Shown here one piece after another: positions 35,161 through 48,262 of a DNA stretch of 64,000 bases. A model generated the notes under the pieces. The model was not told the DNA's origin, ran no database searches, and was given only the letters and a program-made list of their open reading frames with translations. The position numbers and the translations under genes were made by a program. The stretch's first letter is position 1, and each line of letters begins with the position of its first letter. The stretch covers positions 7,297,533-7,361,532 of the forward strand of contig JAFMSR010000017.1 in NCBI GenBank assembly GCA_022818135.1, written 5' to 3'. The stretch comes from Saxidomus purpurata (taxonomy: Eukaryota; Mollusca; Bivalvia; Venerida; Veneridae).

Positions 35161-36025
35161 CAGACCTGGGTTCAATTATTCTAAAAAGTAATTAATTAAT
35201 TACAATTAAAACAGAAATTCTTCAATTAAATTACAATTATAATTACATGCTTTTTACAGAAGTAATTAATTAATTACAATTATTTTAAGGAAAATAATTA
35301 TTTTTTAATTATTTGGCAATATATTCACAATTTCACATAGAATCATGTTACTATCAATGACATATTAAAAATGCAGATTTATAATTCCTCATTGAATTTT
35401 GAAAACTTGAACACTTCAAAGTTTACTGTCTGTCAGTGAACACCATTTACAGATTCTTATTGCATTTCAAAAACATTAATGCTTCAAAGTTATTGTCTGT
35501 CGGTGAACACCGTTCAGGCCTAAATGTAAAATGTCAAGTACATTCATATATTCTTGTCTTTTAATACTGTACATTGTGAACACAGAGATTGTGAACACTT
35601 CTACTTACCCACTCTGTACAATTGATGACAACAAATTCTCTTCATTCAGGCTAATTATACTACTAGTTATTGTAATTCAATGGCTTAATATTCATCAATG
35701 GTTGAGCAACAGTTTCAGGTTCATATCCAGATTACATTAATATCTTTTTAGATGACAAGCAAGTGAGAAATTTATACCCCCAGATGATAACAGCTACTGC
35801 ACAATAACCTGTATTTTTGCCATATATTTGTGACACTTTTCTGCATGTAATTGAAGAGTAATTGAATTTAATTGACAATTATTTTGCATTTGTTTGGATT
35901 TTAATTAATTAATTACAATTAAAATAATTGATTTCTGCCTCAATTATTAATTATTTTTCAATTAGTTGAAAAACTGTAATTAATTATAATTAATTAAATT
36001 ATAATTGTAATTGGACCCAGGTCTG
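35161..36025. mobile_element. 865-bp hAT-like MITE with 8-bp target duplication
   Basis: The ends are CAGACCTGGGTTCAATTA and TAATTGGACCCAGGTCTG, inverted repeats beginning CAG. Both flanks carry GTCATAGG (35153-35160 and 36026-36033), an exact 8-bp duplication, which is the hAT signature. Subterminal regions are rich in TAATTAATTACAATT. No transposase. It lies about 110 bases upstream of the start codon of paralogue 1. Confidence 0.9.
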
Positions 36026-36329
36026 GTCATAGGGACAACTCGCTGTCCGTCGCTCTATTCATTAAAACGTGTCTTGCATAATATATAATAGTATAAATTG
36101 TATTTATTTATTTATGTCTCTTCCATGTACAACATTCAGCATATAAAATCATGTTAAAATACATTTTATCTATTAAATTGTACATAGCCATTCATATATA
36201 AGAATTATAAGAGACTATTGATCAACCTATCACAGACTATTATATCATATCACAGTAAAAGCTATATATGTTCTACTAGCATACTATGTACTAAATTTTT
36301 AAAACAACAATGTGTTCCTTATAATAGAG

Positions 36330-37740
36330 TGACGGCGAGTAAAGTTGGACTTACTATTTTGCATTTCAAAGATAGTCATAATACTTAACCTCGTCTAGAC
36401 AGTATGTTAATATTCTGGATGACTTTGTGAATACGGTGAGATATATTGGCAAAATTGAACTTTACGAACGGGGTATTAAGGAACCTAACGGCAACGTTGA
36501 TAACTTAAGGGAAAAGCTTCGAAGTCCTTTGTACATTATTGGAAGATCGCCTTGCGCCAAAAGTTAATGTCGAGCGTTTAAGAGTTCTTAAAAGGAATCA
36601 AACTCCAGGTAAAAGTGTGAAGGACTATAAATTATCGCAGTTTCCAGAAGGTTATCTGAATTTTATGATTTTTGGATCAATTTGAGTGACAAACTTGTGT
36701 TCGGTTTTAGAGACGAAAACGTTACCAAGAGATTGCTATCAAAATCACTCGACGGCAGAGCAAGTTAACACAACTGTGAAAACAAGCATACTTTCAGATG
36801 TGAACCAAAGAAGAGTACAAAATCGAAAAAGGAAAGACGTTTGAAATATGTTTATATAGTTGCAAAAATAACCATCCATCAGTAAAAGTGCTTTAACAAA
36901 AATAAAACGAGTTACGTCTGCAAACAGACATCATACAAAGAATGTATTAATTCAAACATCGTCTTCATCGAAGGTCAATTATATCCTTACATGATCTTCA
37001 GTCAGCAGAAATATCTTCGGTAATATGCAATACATATGCTGGAGAGATTATAAAGCAATGTTGTATCATGTACGTACGTGTACACTGTAACGGCCAAGCA
37101 TATTGGTACTGTATTTTGCAGAAAATGGCGGTCCAGTGTTATTTGGTAAGAACTGACTTGGACGTATTAAGTTAGATTGAGATAATACTGACCTGATCAT
37201 TCAGTCACCAAAAGAAAGAAATAATTAAGGACTAAATTTAATACAGCAGAAATACGACGACATTTTGTCAGACAGAATTTGAACATATTATTAATGATTT
37301 TTCAACCCGATTTACTATAGAACAATCGGAAATTCGAGTGGTCGAATGCTTACGAAGAAGCATTTCAAAATTCGGAACAGTAGTTAACAAAAGAGCTCGT
37401 GCTCACACATTACAATCCCGATTTGCCCGTTCGGTTAGCTACAGATGCTTCTCCTTACGATTTTTCTGGCATCATTCCTCACGTTATCCCAGACAGCACA
37501 GAAAACACGATTCCGACATAAAGTTACAAAGAGTATGTGCAGTTAGATCGTGAATCTTTTGTTATTTATTGGTTAATCAGGAAATTCTACTAATGTCTTT
37601 CTGGTAGGACATCCACACTGAAATTATAACGAAAATTATACAGGTACGTACAGCAGCACGTGTACAAAGACACGCTTTGTATTTGTCAGATGTTGATAAT
37701 AATATTGAGTACAAAAGTTCTATGAAAATTCAATGGTTTA
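36330..37740 (+). pseudogene. Ty3/gypsy retrotransposon relic (gag end and RNase H)
   Basis: At 36530-36640 broken frames match the gag pattern ...LVHYWKIALRQK/VERLRVLKRNQTPG. At 37330-37600 the plus strand reads EEAFQ, then LTHYNPDLPVRLATDASPYD and YKEYVQLDRESFVIYW, the RT-to-RNase H part of a Ty3/gypsy polyprotein. Stops and frameshifts are frequent, and much of pol is missing between them. A sister relic lies at 52460-52930. Confidence 0.75.
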
Positions 37741-38237
37741 TTGCGCTTAGCAGTCATTAAAAGTGTTTAACATATCTCAACTTGAGCAACTGTAAGTTAC
37801 TCGATCCAATTGCTATTGAGACACGTCGAGACAGAGTTATATCGCATGTATTTGAAAACGTTTCAAGCGGTTGGAATTCAAATGCAAACGTTTGTTGTTA
37901 AAGGCACACTCCAATCGAAAAAGTGAATTGCCTATTCACCATGGATTGCTTCTGCGAGGAAAAAGGGTAATTACGGAAACACATTTTAGATATGTCACAT
38001 ACCCTTGAATAAAAAAAATGAAAAAGCTAGCGCGCATGTATGTATGACGACCAGTTATAGACAAAAAATGTTTAGAAATTCTAGTCAAAAGTTGCATTGA
38101 TTATCAAAAATAATAATAGAAAATAATGAAATGTGTAGATTTCAAAGGTCCATACGTAGGTAGAATGTTCTTGATAATGGTCGATCAAAATCCTTCGTAG
38201 GAACATTCAAAGCTTGTATTTGTGCTACGAGTTTTGA

Positions 38238-39388
38238 AGCTGCTCGCTCTCAGATTTTGTTAAAAAAAAAATGAAGTTCTTCAAACTGTATGTAAATAAC
38301 GTATTTTAGAACATATAGTCATATAAAAAGGATCCGGTATAAATTCCTGTCACGTATATCTCTAAATTTCAAATGATAGGCTACCAAATTCAAAAGCGTT
38401 GCATTTAAAATTCCAATATAAACATTATAGTGTAGCGGTGCTTATATTTTGATTCTAGCCTTTAATTTTATATTTATGTATAATTCTAATATGCCTATGG
38501 TATATTTCTATAGTCAATTCGAGTGCATTAATATGATTAAAGCACTCGGAAAAGAAGGCGGAGTTTCGGTCACGGAAGTAGCTCCTTCCGACTTTTCTAA
38601 TTTACTCCCGCGCAAAAATAAAATATAGAAATGGAAATAATATCAGTATAAATACATCAGTCGCATGAAAAAGATTTGTTTAAGAACCTAAATATTATTT
38701 TTGATTGCGTCAAGTAAGCCTTAGAATACCCTCACCTTGTTTTCCTTAAAAAGGCCAAGAAATTCAGGATTAACAGTCATACAATGTTTTGATTCCGGGA
38801 GACAAAACTATGAATGAAAACGTTTACGTCATCACACTGACGTCATTTCTCCACGTTAACACGTTGTACAGTTCAAATTAACGGTACACATTTAAATCGA
38901 TTAGCTGCTTTGTTAGGTTCTGAATCTGACGTCTTCTGCATAATGTCAGTCAGGTATTTTTTTTATATTTTATGTATGATGATTAAACTAAAATAAGTTT
39001 GTATAATACATGTATAGTTATGTTTGATATCTTGCATGGTTGCCCGAATAGGGGAGTGAATTCCAACAGCTACTATTTATGCTGTTTTTCACATTACCGC
39101 CGAACTGAAAAAAGGTTCGTAGTAATTACGATAGTTTTCAAAAAATAGGCTTCTAAGAATCGAAATAATCTATGTCTTGGAGTGCTTTATCGAAATTGAA
39201 GCATTTCCCGTCGGTAATGTGCCTGCGTAATAATTCACTCGGGCTTCGCCCTCGTGAATTATTCCGCCAGGCACATCACCTCCGGGGAATGCTTCAATTT
39301 CGATAAAGCACTCCAAGCCATAGATTATTTCTTAAGTATAACATTTTTTTTAAATATTTTTTTCAACGGTAGCTGAGAGTGAGCAGCT
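38238..39388. mobile_element. MITE family B copy with a nested insertion
   Basis: The left end AGCTGCTCGCTCTCAG follows TTGA (from TTAA). The right end CTGAGAGTGAGCAGCT precedes TTAA at 39389. The first 250 bases match the 54179 copy; about 850 bases in the middle (about 38500-39345) are foreign and include foldback hairpin 2. Confidence 0.7.
39151..39336. repeat. Foldback hairpin element 2
   Basis: Arms of about 85 bases (39152-39239 and 39252-39336) pair nearly perfectly, for example GGAGTGCTTTATCGAAATTG with CAATTTCGATAAAGCACTCC. The loop is GGGCTTCGCCCTC. Non-coding. Confidence 0.85.
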
Positions 39389-39484
39389 TTAAAACAGACG
39401 ACTTCATGCAGAGGCTTTGTTTGATAGTGCAACTAATGAAACACCTTCGAAACAATTTCCAGGCAGACATCGAATGTGAAGACT

Positions 39485-39620
39485 AGATTTGGTCAAACCT
39501 GAAACAAAACGTTACGTTTCTGATAGACAAATGAAGTTTTCATTGTCTGATAAAATGTCTTTGTGATTTTGAAATCGAAAAAAAGGTGTAAGCTCGCGAT
39601 TGCAGATGGAAGAGATAGGT
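39485..39620 (+). pseudogene. 3' end of a Ty3/gypsy pol relic
   Basis: TTGGTCAAACCTGAAACAAA...AGTGTAAGCTCGCG-like sequence corresponds to a second copy at about 53155-53320. Both look like the C-terminal end of a retroelement polyprotein (LVKPET.RYV.D) with stops. Confidence 0.4.
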
Positions 39621-41179
39621 AGTTCTATAGACAGGCGTATAATAGCATGTATAAACAAATGAAATAAGCACAGACTGCAACCCAAACACACTGTTTGAAA
39701 TTATCAAAAGGAATACATTTTGTAGTAGAAATGAACAAAAAACAATATGCTTCAAAAAAGAAATAAAACGAAACTGAAAAAGAACAAAAACTATTGATGG
39801 AAGTAAAAACTTTGGCAACAAAAATTATAAAAGAATTTAATATAGATATATAGAAGATCTATCAAAAATTAAAAGACAGGAAGTATAAATGATTTATTAC
39901 TCGATAAGTTTTCTTTCTCCTTCCTATTTCGTTCCAAAACCCACACGAAACTATCATTCCATTCCATAGACACATATTTAGATTCATATACAAAATTAAA
40001 ATTCTTAACTTAAATTGCACTAAATTTTAATATATATATGAATTAAAATTAACATAAAACACAAATGTTTTTATATTAATCACCAAAAATCAACATTAAA
40101 TACAAAAAATAATTACCTATAAGAAAGATAAAAATGAAACACATCATTACAATTTCTTCAATAGACAAAACAACAAAATAAACAAACAAAAAATGAAACT
40201 TGCCTACAATGTACCGTTCGGTTAAGTTTATGAATATGCACAATCTTCCGTCGTTCCCAATGCCGTTCTTTCGTTGGGTTTCTACGATTTCGAAATCTCA
40301 AATGCCCAGTCCGTGCAGAGATGTTGGAATTTTATTCGAAACTTTATAGTCTTTTGTTGAAAAGAAAAATGTTTGAATTCTAAAGTTACTGGTTGTGACT
40401 TTCCTCCTTATATCGCAACATACAGTCCCATTTATGTAAACATAGCTATAAATTGGAACTCAATGCCAATTAAGTTTCTTTACTGAAGTATATTCGTATA
40501 CTTACGCCCATTCAGGCAACACGACTGCGACTTAGAATTGCATAAATATGGTTTCAGTGACAGGAATGTTAAATTAATGATGACCAAGCTAGTAATTATC
40601 AGCAAGTTTACGCCAGGTTCGTGCTGATCTAGAATATGAAATAAGCATCTATGGTTTTCTTCCTGCACTTTTAAGCCAGTCCCTGAGCCGAACTGCAATA
40701 GGATCATCTGATCAAATACGGAACAAGTAATTTCTTTAAAAGTGATAAACGGCGTCGAGGTAAGTTACCGACAAATCAGTAACCAGAGACTCGCACCTAT
40801 TATATATCATATTCTAAATAATAACAAGAAGAACTGTGATACAAACAATACTGACAGGTAAATATTTTGGAAATCGGTGATGGTTGATGTTGAGGCATGA
40901 CCCCAAAAGAACTCAAGGAAACCAATTCTGGTTGAACAAGCAAAACCTGACACGACACCACATCTACTGACTGACCTGTAGTATCCAAACTTTACTGTAA
41001 TCAAATAATGTTTATACAGTATGTCCAGGAATACTCTATAGACCGTTCCTGGTATGTCTTAATTTTTCATTACCATTATCCATATTAGTTTGACATGAAT
41101 AAAGACTTTTAGGATTATTTGCTGTAAAACATTTTAAAATAGTAAAACAGCAGAAAAAAATAGAAGAAAATATTGGGAT

Positions 41180-41270
41180 TTGGTAGGATTCGAACTCATT
41201 CGTAAAAGTACGCTTGGACAAATATGCAAGTGCAGACGCCTTTACCAATATCAGCACGGTGACGAACTAC
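41180..41270 (-). repeat. tRNA-like relic
   Basis: The minus strand reads TTGGTAAAGGCGTCTGCAC, then GAGTTCGAATCCTACCAAAT, an intact B-box with a short pairing stem. The D- and anticodon arms do not form. Probably a SINE or tRNA pseudogene. Confidence 0.4.
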
Positions 41271-42716
41271 AATAATGGAGGAAAAAATATGCTACTATAA
41301 TAGTATATACATGTATAATTAAAAAGGCAATCGAAGATTATTCTGTTGAATGTGCTTCGTAACTATAATGTGAAAGGCTGTATAAGTGGAAAAAGAAATC
41401 ATATTCCCATTGTTCTCAGCGTAGATGGCGCCTGAAACGTGAAACACGCTTTTCCCTATGAAACGAACGACAACTCAATAACAAACGACAACTCTTGCAT
41501 TTCTAAAACAATAGACTGTGTTTATAGTTTTCATCTCAGAAGTACCTCAATTTTTCAATGAAGAGAGACGCATATATTCGATCTAGTGCTAAAGTCTCCA
41601 TGTATCTTTTACTCATCACGTATTAAATACAGTGGGCCGCTGCCTGATCCTTGCTGATCCTGTAATTTCATGCAATTTTTGTATTGTTAACCATATTTCG
41701 GTCATTTTACAGACGGACATTTTAAGTATATACCAGAACACCGTTCTTAGGAAGTTGTCAATGGAGGTGATGATTTAAACATCGACAATAACGTCATTTA
41801 TCAAAGTCTTACATGCGATCACGTGATCAAGAGAAACACATGCACCATCATGTGTGGTTTGCCACAAGAAGTATGTTTAGGAGAGTTCTATAAATAAATC
41901 AACTATTCAAGTCTGTACAGAGTGTACATTTGTCGTTTCTTCCAAACGTCATGTAGAGATGATAATTGCTCTTTTTAAATCTAAAGAGGTCCTATGAAAC
42001 GATTTTGGAATAAAATCTTCAACTGTGTCTGCATATCTTCAGAAAACGAGATAACTTCAACACGACAGGTAAAATTTCTCCAATCCCATTAATTCATTTC
42101 ATTTGAGCAAAAACTGAGGACGGAATCCACCAGAGTACATCAATGTAGATTTTATAATACATACATTTTTGCCTCGTATGTGCTAAGTTCAGGGTTAATA
42201 TAGACTTTTATTACCCTTCCAGGAAATTTCAAGCCATTTGATTGATCAGTGATCCATAGATAGAAATTGATATTAACGGGCAAGCCGGTAATATACACTT
42301 GGCACACCCTATCATTGTACCCTACGTTAAAATAGTTCTACAGTTTTAGTGTACACAATAACGGCTCTGGTTGAGAACAATATTAGTACGTATATCAACG
42401 GAGCATTGCTTGAGATGAAGAATGAGGTTTTAAATGGAGTCATAAGAAAGAGAAAAACATTTTTAAGACTGTATTATGAAAATGATTTATTCACCTTTCA
42501 AAGGAAAAACCTGCATTCGTAGGAAAAGTCTTGCGTTTTTTCAAAACAGGATGGTGGACGGCAAGTTTAGTAACGTTTGTGACGTTGGTTTGTTATGTCA
42601 CTACATGACATTGAGGTATCATTAGATAAAGTATCATTATATAAATGTAGAATGAACATAATCCTTCAAAATATAAGAAAGGAAGGGTTATAACAAAACC
42701 TTTTTATTTTTACGCC

Positions 42717-42783
42717 GTATAAGGGAATATATTACCCGCCTCGACATCATATAAATCTAGGAGGGTAATATATCCCCGTATAC
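42717..42783. repeat. Foldback hairpin element 3
   Basis: GTATAAGGGAATATATTACC pairs with GGTAATATATCCCCGTATAC around a 25-base loop. Confidence 0.7.
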
Positions 42784-43514
42784 CATTTCAAAATAAACTT
42801 AAAATATAATATTTGCATTTTTTTTTCTTTACTTTTTGATACATGGATATGTTACAATAATTTGTTTGTTTTAGTGTATTTTTTTATTTCCGTACACATC
42901 TGCCTGGAATATTGTATGCCTTGACAAACTGGAACATAGGCGAAGCGATTGATTTTATCCATATATTGTTGAATTTACGGGAAAATATACAGTTCGTAAG
43001 TTGTTTGGGATGAATCGGATTTTTCCGTTGCCGAGTTACCACTTCCTAGCCTAAAAGAAAAAAGTTCACATTCTTCGAATGTTCCATGGATTGTATTATC
43101 CGGAAAAAATCCGACAAGACCTCAAACATCTATGCTATTATTTCTGGTATTTATAACGTCATGGGTTTGGTGTACTTCATACAGGGACCACTGTTACTAT
43201 ATAGAAAATTCTTTAAACAATTTTTTAATACAACCAATTACTTCAAGCCTAATAGTTTCACTGTGGGCGAAAAACTTTCAATTTTTGAAATAAATATATA
43301 ACATCTGCAGTACATTTTTGTAAGTTTCTTGGCGCGTTTCTGCAAAATACTGTAAGTAATAATTTGCACGGCCATTTTTGACTTCGAATCGACGCTTACA
43401 GAGCATGATACATTTCATTCGTGTGTTTGAAAAGGCCCTATATCATTATTATTTTGACAGTAATAACATGCTCTTCAGAATTTATGCATCTTTGGTAACG
43501 TAGACTAATGTAGA

Positions 43515-43745
43515 AGAAACTAAATAATCTTCTTCTCCAAAACCACAAGGCTTAGGGATTGGACATGTTGTAAAAAGCATTGTCGTAGTGGTGCTCTATC
43601 AATTATATGGTAATATAGAAAAAATCTTCTTTATCATAACCACAAGGTACAAATTTAGATGTTTGGCATTTAGCATTATCTGTACGCTCTTTACCAAGTT
43701 TGTTCAAATTGTACTACTGGGGTTAGCCATCCCTGGGTGTTGCAT
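43515..43745 (-). repeat. Decayed inverted copy of the H2/H3 tandem unit
   Basis: The minus strand shows GAACAAACTTGGTAAAGAGC and ACCTTGTGGTTATGATAAAG, degenerate forms of the H3 unit landmarks. No ends are preserved. Confidence 0.55.
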
Positions 43746-44639
43746 TTTGTAATAAATGTTCGTTCAACAGCTTCTTTGGCTCAATTTTGCCACAGCAGTA
43801 AGACTTATTTTTTAAACTTTGTAAATCTACATCAGAAAGATGCAGACGCATTGCCACATATGAGTTATGCTTTAAAGTACGAATATAGTAAATAAAGAGA
43901 AACTAGTATACACTTGTTTGTTACCTAAAGTTCCCAGTTTATAGGAAACGATGCTATGTTCCCCTATTTTCCGGACCCGCGCCCTTCCCTAAAATGGAAA
44001 AAAAATCCCTTTTATTTGAGTCAATAGTGCATTGGCAGATGGTATGGATCATCTTCAATGAAAACTCTAGTTTAAAGTACATCTCATAATATCATTAATT
44101 CAATATAACTTTAAAGCCTATCGAGCATAGACGAAAATAAAGATATTCCAAGAGGTGTGATACATTAGTTATGGATGGATTGTGCAGATTGTTAAAATAT
44201 ATAATACTGACACATTCTATTTTGGACGATGGTGTAGGCGAAAGTACTATGTATGCAGGTTTCAAGAAATTAGTCTCTTTTTCTTTGTATCTACACATAT
44301 AATATTTATAGATTGATATTGATTAGCGTGACAAATATTTCATTTTGCAAATACAAGTCATTGTATCAATAATAAATAAGAAATAAGTTATCTCCCCTCA
44401 TGACAGAGGGCCTGCATTTTATGCTCCGGTATTTCAATGGAATTAAATGCCAATTAAAATATTGTCTGGAATATGTTTTGGTTAGAAAGAAGTGTTGTTG
44501 GATACATTTCATGCCACTGAAGCAAAAAACAGCAAAATAAAAAGCATCGCAGCAACATGGCACTCCGTTGATAGGTCAGGCTTCCGGTCAAACACCACAT
44601 TGGGCCTAAGCATCATAGAAGACATAAAAACCATTAAAA

Positions 44640-45690
44640 AACAAGCGTCGAAAGGATAGACAATGTTGAAAAAATGTAAATTCTTTGAACTTGAAACTCA
44701 GTGACTTAGAAATAAAAGTAAAGGACATTGACTCCCGTGTTTCGGATGTTGAAGACGTGAGTTGAAGATGCGAGTGCATTTATTAAAGAGAAATATGAAC
44801 AGCAATCTGATGAATTAAAAGCGGCGCAAGCAAAGATAAAGACTCTTAAAATTCCTGTGCAATACTCAGCTCCACAAAAAAATGAATTATCTACGGTATA
44901 CCGGAAGTACTTGCCACTGTGTTGGGTCTTAGAGCGGCGGGTCCTACCATGGCTCATATACATGAAGAAATGGACGAAACATTTCCGGACACCCCCACAC
45001 ATCCCGGAAGCAAACCCCGGAAGCAGAACCCGAAATTTGTGACGCTCTTGTAAAATGATTCATTAAAGATACGTTGAAGATGGGTACTACAGATATAGAA
45101 TTCGATCGGACACATAGGTTGAGCAACCCAGATAAATCCAATGAACCACGATCGATTATTGTGAAATTTCACTACTACAACCAGCATGAACAGGTTCGAA
45201 AAACTGCAAAAGCAATGAAGGATGATCTAAAGAAGCTCAGTCACGGGGCCGGAAGAGTGGCGCGATGCAAGAAGAAATATGAGTTCAGTTTTCCAAGGGA
45301 GAAAGACAAAGGGAACAAAAAAACAAAAATAATATCAAACAGGGAATGCCACGTACCAAAAACGCAGCCTCCCCAAAACGAGCCCCACAGCACCCAGAAG
45401 TGCACACCACCAACACACACACACGCACACACACACACACACACGCACACACACACACACACAACACACACACACACAATCATGTACACACACAAACATA
45501 CACTACCAACACACACAAGCATACAAAGCAAACACACGAGGACAAAACGAACAATTAACGGAACACAGTGGGGCACCGCCTTGGAACGGTCAGTGGCAAA
45601 AACACCACTGGGGAGCTTAAACCGGTTTATGGTGCGCACCCAACCTCACTCTTACCCCCACCATGTTCCAAAGTTCGGTTTATAGGCAGA
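44640..45690 (+). pseudogene. LINE ORF1 relic (L1/Tx1-like)
   Basis: Broken frames first give a heptad-like coiled coil (LEIKVKDIDSRVSDVEDV... to ELKAAQAKIKTLK). Then comes an open frame from 45074 with IEFDRTHRLSNPD and PRSIIVKFHYYNQHEQVRK, the RNA-binding ORF1 pattern of L1/Tx1-type LINEs. A (CA)n tract follows (45411-45478). Stops interrupt the first half. Direction is opposite to the host genes. Confidence 0.75.
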
Positions 45691-45766
45691 ATTATATATA
45701 AATGACACCGAATATAAAGCACCGTCATCTGTTGGTGTTGCCTATTAGAGGCGTCGAGAAGAGCAT

Positions 45767-46072
45767 TTGGATATTGTCTCGTGGAACATAAATGGTTATG
45801 TCATAAAACTTTCAGATCCGGATTTTATTGACATAATTAATAATCATGATGTTATTATTTTAACAGAATCGTGGTTATCACCAAAATTACATTATAATTT
45901 GAACTTTAAGGGATATTGTGTTGAACATTTTTATGGTAACAAATCGCAAAGCACTAGGAAAGGACGTTGTTCTGGTGGAATTTCGAGATACTTCAAATTT
46001 AGTTTAGAGGATAGAATTAGTATTGTAGACAAATATCATGGTGGAATTGTCTGGTTAAAAGTATGTGTCTAA
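45767..46072 (+). pseudogene. LINE ORF2 fragment: AP-endonuclease N terminus
   Basis: 101 codons. IVSWNINGY, IILTESWLS and GRCSGGI are the first conserved blocks of the exonuclease-endonuclease-phosphatase domain that nicks DNA for LINE insertion. The frame stops at 46072 and no reverse transcriptase follows, so the element is cut off at its 3' side, within about 130 bases of two MITE ends. It follows the ORF1 relic in the same orientation. Confidence 0.8.
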
Positions 46073-46225
46073 ACTGTCTTTCATCTCAATGTAGATGCAT
46101 TTTTGTTGCACATATGTCCCTTCTCATGATTAACAAATATTGAGACACAGTGGTATCGAGCGATTCTATTATTTATGTGTTGGAGGTTATTAAGTCGACA
46201 ACAGTTATAGGGTATGTCCCTTTAA

Positions 46226-46334
46226 AGCTGCTCGCTCTCAGTTGCCGTTAAAAAAGATTTTTAATTGACATTCTTATTCAGAAATATAAAACTTAAATCT
46301 ACAATCAAAATGTAAGCAAAAATGTAGGTAGGAA
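46226..46334. mobile_element. MITE family B end abutting a family A end
   Basis: GGGTATGTCCCT (family A terminus) ends at 46221. TTAA follows at 46222-46225, and AGCTGCTCGCTCTCAG (family B terminus) starts at 46226. The family B copy fades out after about 110 bases. Confidence 0.65.
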
Positions 46335-46940
46335 GTAGCAGATATCGATTTAAACCCTTTGTCCATAGCTGACCTTAGTTCGGAGGTGTAATTGCTCTAA
46401 TAAATGAATACAGGTTTTTCAATGTCTGACTTTTATACACAGGTGACCTTTATTCGGAGGTAGATGTTTAAACAGGTGTGACTGTACAACATTTTTATAT
46501 CAAAATTATATAGTTTTGTAGTTTAAGATTCTATTGTTTCATATACGCATCAGCATAGTCGTCAATCGTCGTGATCTAATTTTATATAACGTTAGCTCTA
46601 GCTAACTGGTATTAACAACAGTACTCGCTGAATTTGTGGGAGGAATGTCAAATCGGTGTGGAACCTTTACTCAGTGGTGTACTCTGGCTACTGGTGGCAA
46701 TATAGCGACGACTCATCGGGGATCAGTTGTTATGCACAAAGAATGGCAGAGTAATCTCTCTTCATTTAGAATGGGCACTAGCATATTCTCTGTGCTAGAA
46801 TATTGTATCGTTTATGTCAAACTTATAGAATAAAAATGATTTTTTTACAATATATTTTATTAATAACTATGCATTGAGGTTGCTTGCACATGTAATAATA
46901 GATGTATTGGCTTTTGATTTGTCGTATACGATTTTCACCC
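46335..46940. other. Gene-free stretch
   Basis: Nothing recognised. A 65-codon open frame at 46636 has no motif or paralogue. Confidence 0.4.
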
Positions 46941-46947
46941 AACACAT

Positions 46948-47290
46948 GTAATTTAAAAGTGGCTAAAAGAAATGCAACAAGGCTATCTGCATATTCATAC
47001 ATGCATGCCTTCTCTTCTCATTTAAAATTCATCATTTTGTAAATAGCACGTAGCATTTACCACTATAAACTTGTCATTTAAAAATGTCCGACAGAAATGC
47101 AACAAGGCCATCTGCATATCCATACATATATGCTTGCACTGCTCACTTGCAAAGCATCATTTGGTAGTAAGCACATTGCATTTACTATTATCCACTTGTC
47201 ATTTAAAACTTTCCAATAGAAATGCAACAAGGCTATATTGAAAAGTATACAAACATGCATGCACATGTCATTTTTCATAAAGCATTCGGA
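46948..47290 (+). repeat. Tandem repeat, about 132-bp unit, three copies
   Basis: The landmark AGAAATGCAACAAGGC recurs at about 46967, 47092 and 47218, each followed by an ATCTGCATAT/CATACAT-rich segment and TTGTCATTTAAAA. Confidence 0.75.
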
Positions 47291-47339
47291 AGTAAGCGTG
47301 TTGTAATTTTTACATGAATAATCTTCCATACATAAGCTC

Positions 47340-48262
47340 CTGATTCTGCACAAAGTGAAAAATATGCTACTGAAATCAAACGCAAGTTATACATGTATTA
47401 TGATATGTTTTATTCTAAAAGTATGTTTAACGTTTTCACTTGATTACTTCAGCTCTACTGCTCTTATACTTCTCGCTTTACCTAAGAACGGTACATGCCC
47501 GAACAAACATAAGACATACGAACTGTGCAGAACACATGTTTTGTATTCATTTTCCCTTTTTATGCAAGATGCGTGTATTTCTGTTTTGGTAAGTGTATTT
47601 TTGCTCTTCTTGGCGTAAGAAAATTCTTTCAAATTCAAGAAAAGCATCAATCATTTCCCATTCCTTTGCACAGCCGGCATATTTGGTTTTAAGCGTTCCC
47701 ATAAGATAACAATATACCTGGGTTTAGTATGACATGTCTGTTTTATGTCTGAAAAAATATTTGCACGCGCTGAAAACACAATTCCACAGAGGCCTGCAAG
47801 CGAACGTTGGTGAAATGAAAATTTTCAAACCTGGTAAAATTGTGTCCAATGTCATTTTCAAGGTTGTCTTAAAATGTCAGCATTTGCCTCGAACGTCTGA
47901 GTTTTCAACATCCAGGAGTTGTCGGCATAGCCTTTAAATTCATTAAGACAAAGCGTGTTCCATACGGTAGCAAACCTGTCTTAACCCGCGTATACGGATT
48001 ATTACGTCACGGACGTTCAAAGGATATATAAAGTTCTGTAACACCCGTGTTTTCGGTTAATTGCATCTGAATTTGCATTTAGTGTGTGTCAGTGGTTTAA
48101 AATGGGAACCAGCACGGGACTTGGGTATAAAAACAGAACTTTCTTGTACATTGATCTATAATCTATTATACATAAAAAACATGTAGGCAGCTACTCCTGA
48201 AACAAATTTGACACTGGATTGCTGCTACACTCTAGTTCAATACTGTGTCCTATTACATGATA
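47340..48262. repeat. Duplicated 3' flank of paralogue 2
   Basis: Closely matches 57514-58860 downstream of paralogue 3 (ACGGTACATGCCCGAACAAA, TAACCCGCGTATACGG and others). It lacks the 341-bp MITE found in the other copy. Short open frames shared by the two copies have no recognised domain. Confidence 0.75.

Larger units (their letters stand above)
39621..44600. other. Gene-free region upstream of paralogue 1
   Basis: The segment 40075-40720 is paralogous to 55790-56300 (shared CCGTTCGG...TTCTTTCGTTGG landmarks), part of a segmental duplication. A tRNA-like relic is near 41180-41270, a hairpin at 42717-42783, and a decayed inverted H2/H3 unit at 43515-43745. Otherwise nothing. Confidence 0.4.

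Noticed and set aside
45241..45639. 132-codon Cys/Val-rich open frame on the minus strand, and its twin at 59892-60194
   Set aside because: It is the complement of a (CA)n tract inside a LINE fragment; the residues reflect the simple repeat, not a toxin or peptide.
47355..47618. 87-codon plus-strand frame repeated at 57514-57831
   Set aside because: It is shared only because the 3' flanks were duplicated. Changes between copies do not look constrained, and no domain is visible.
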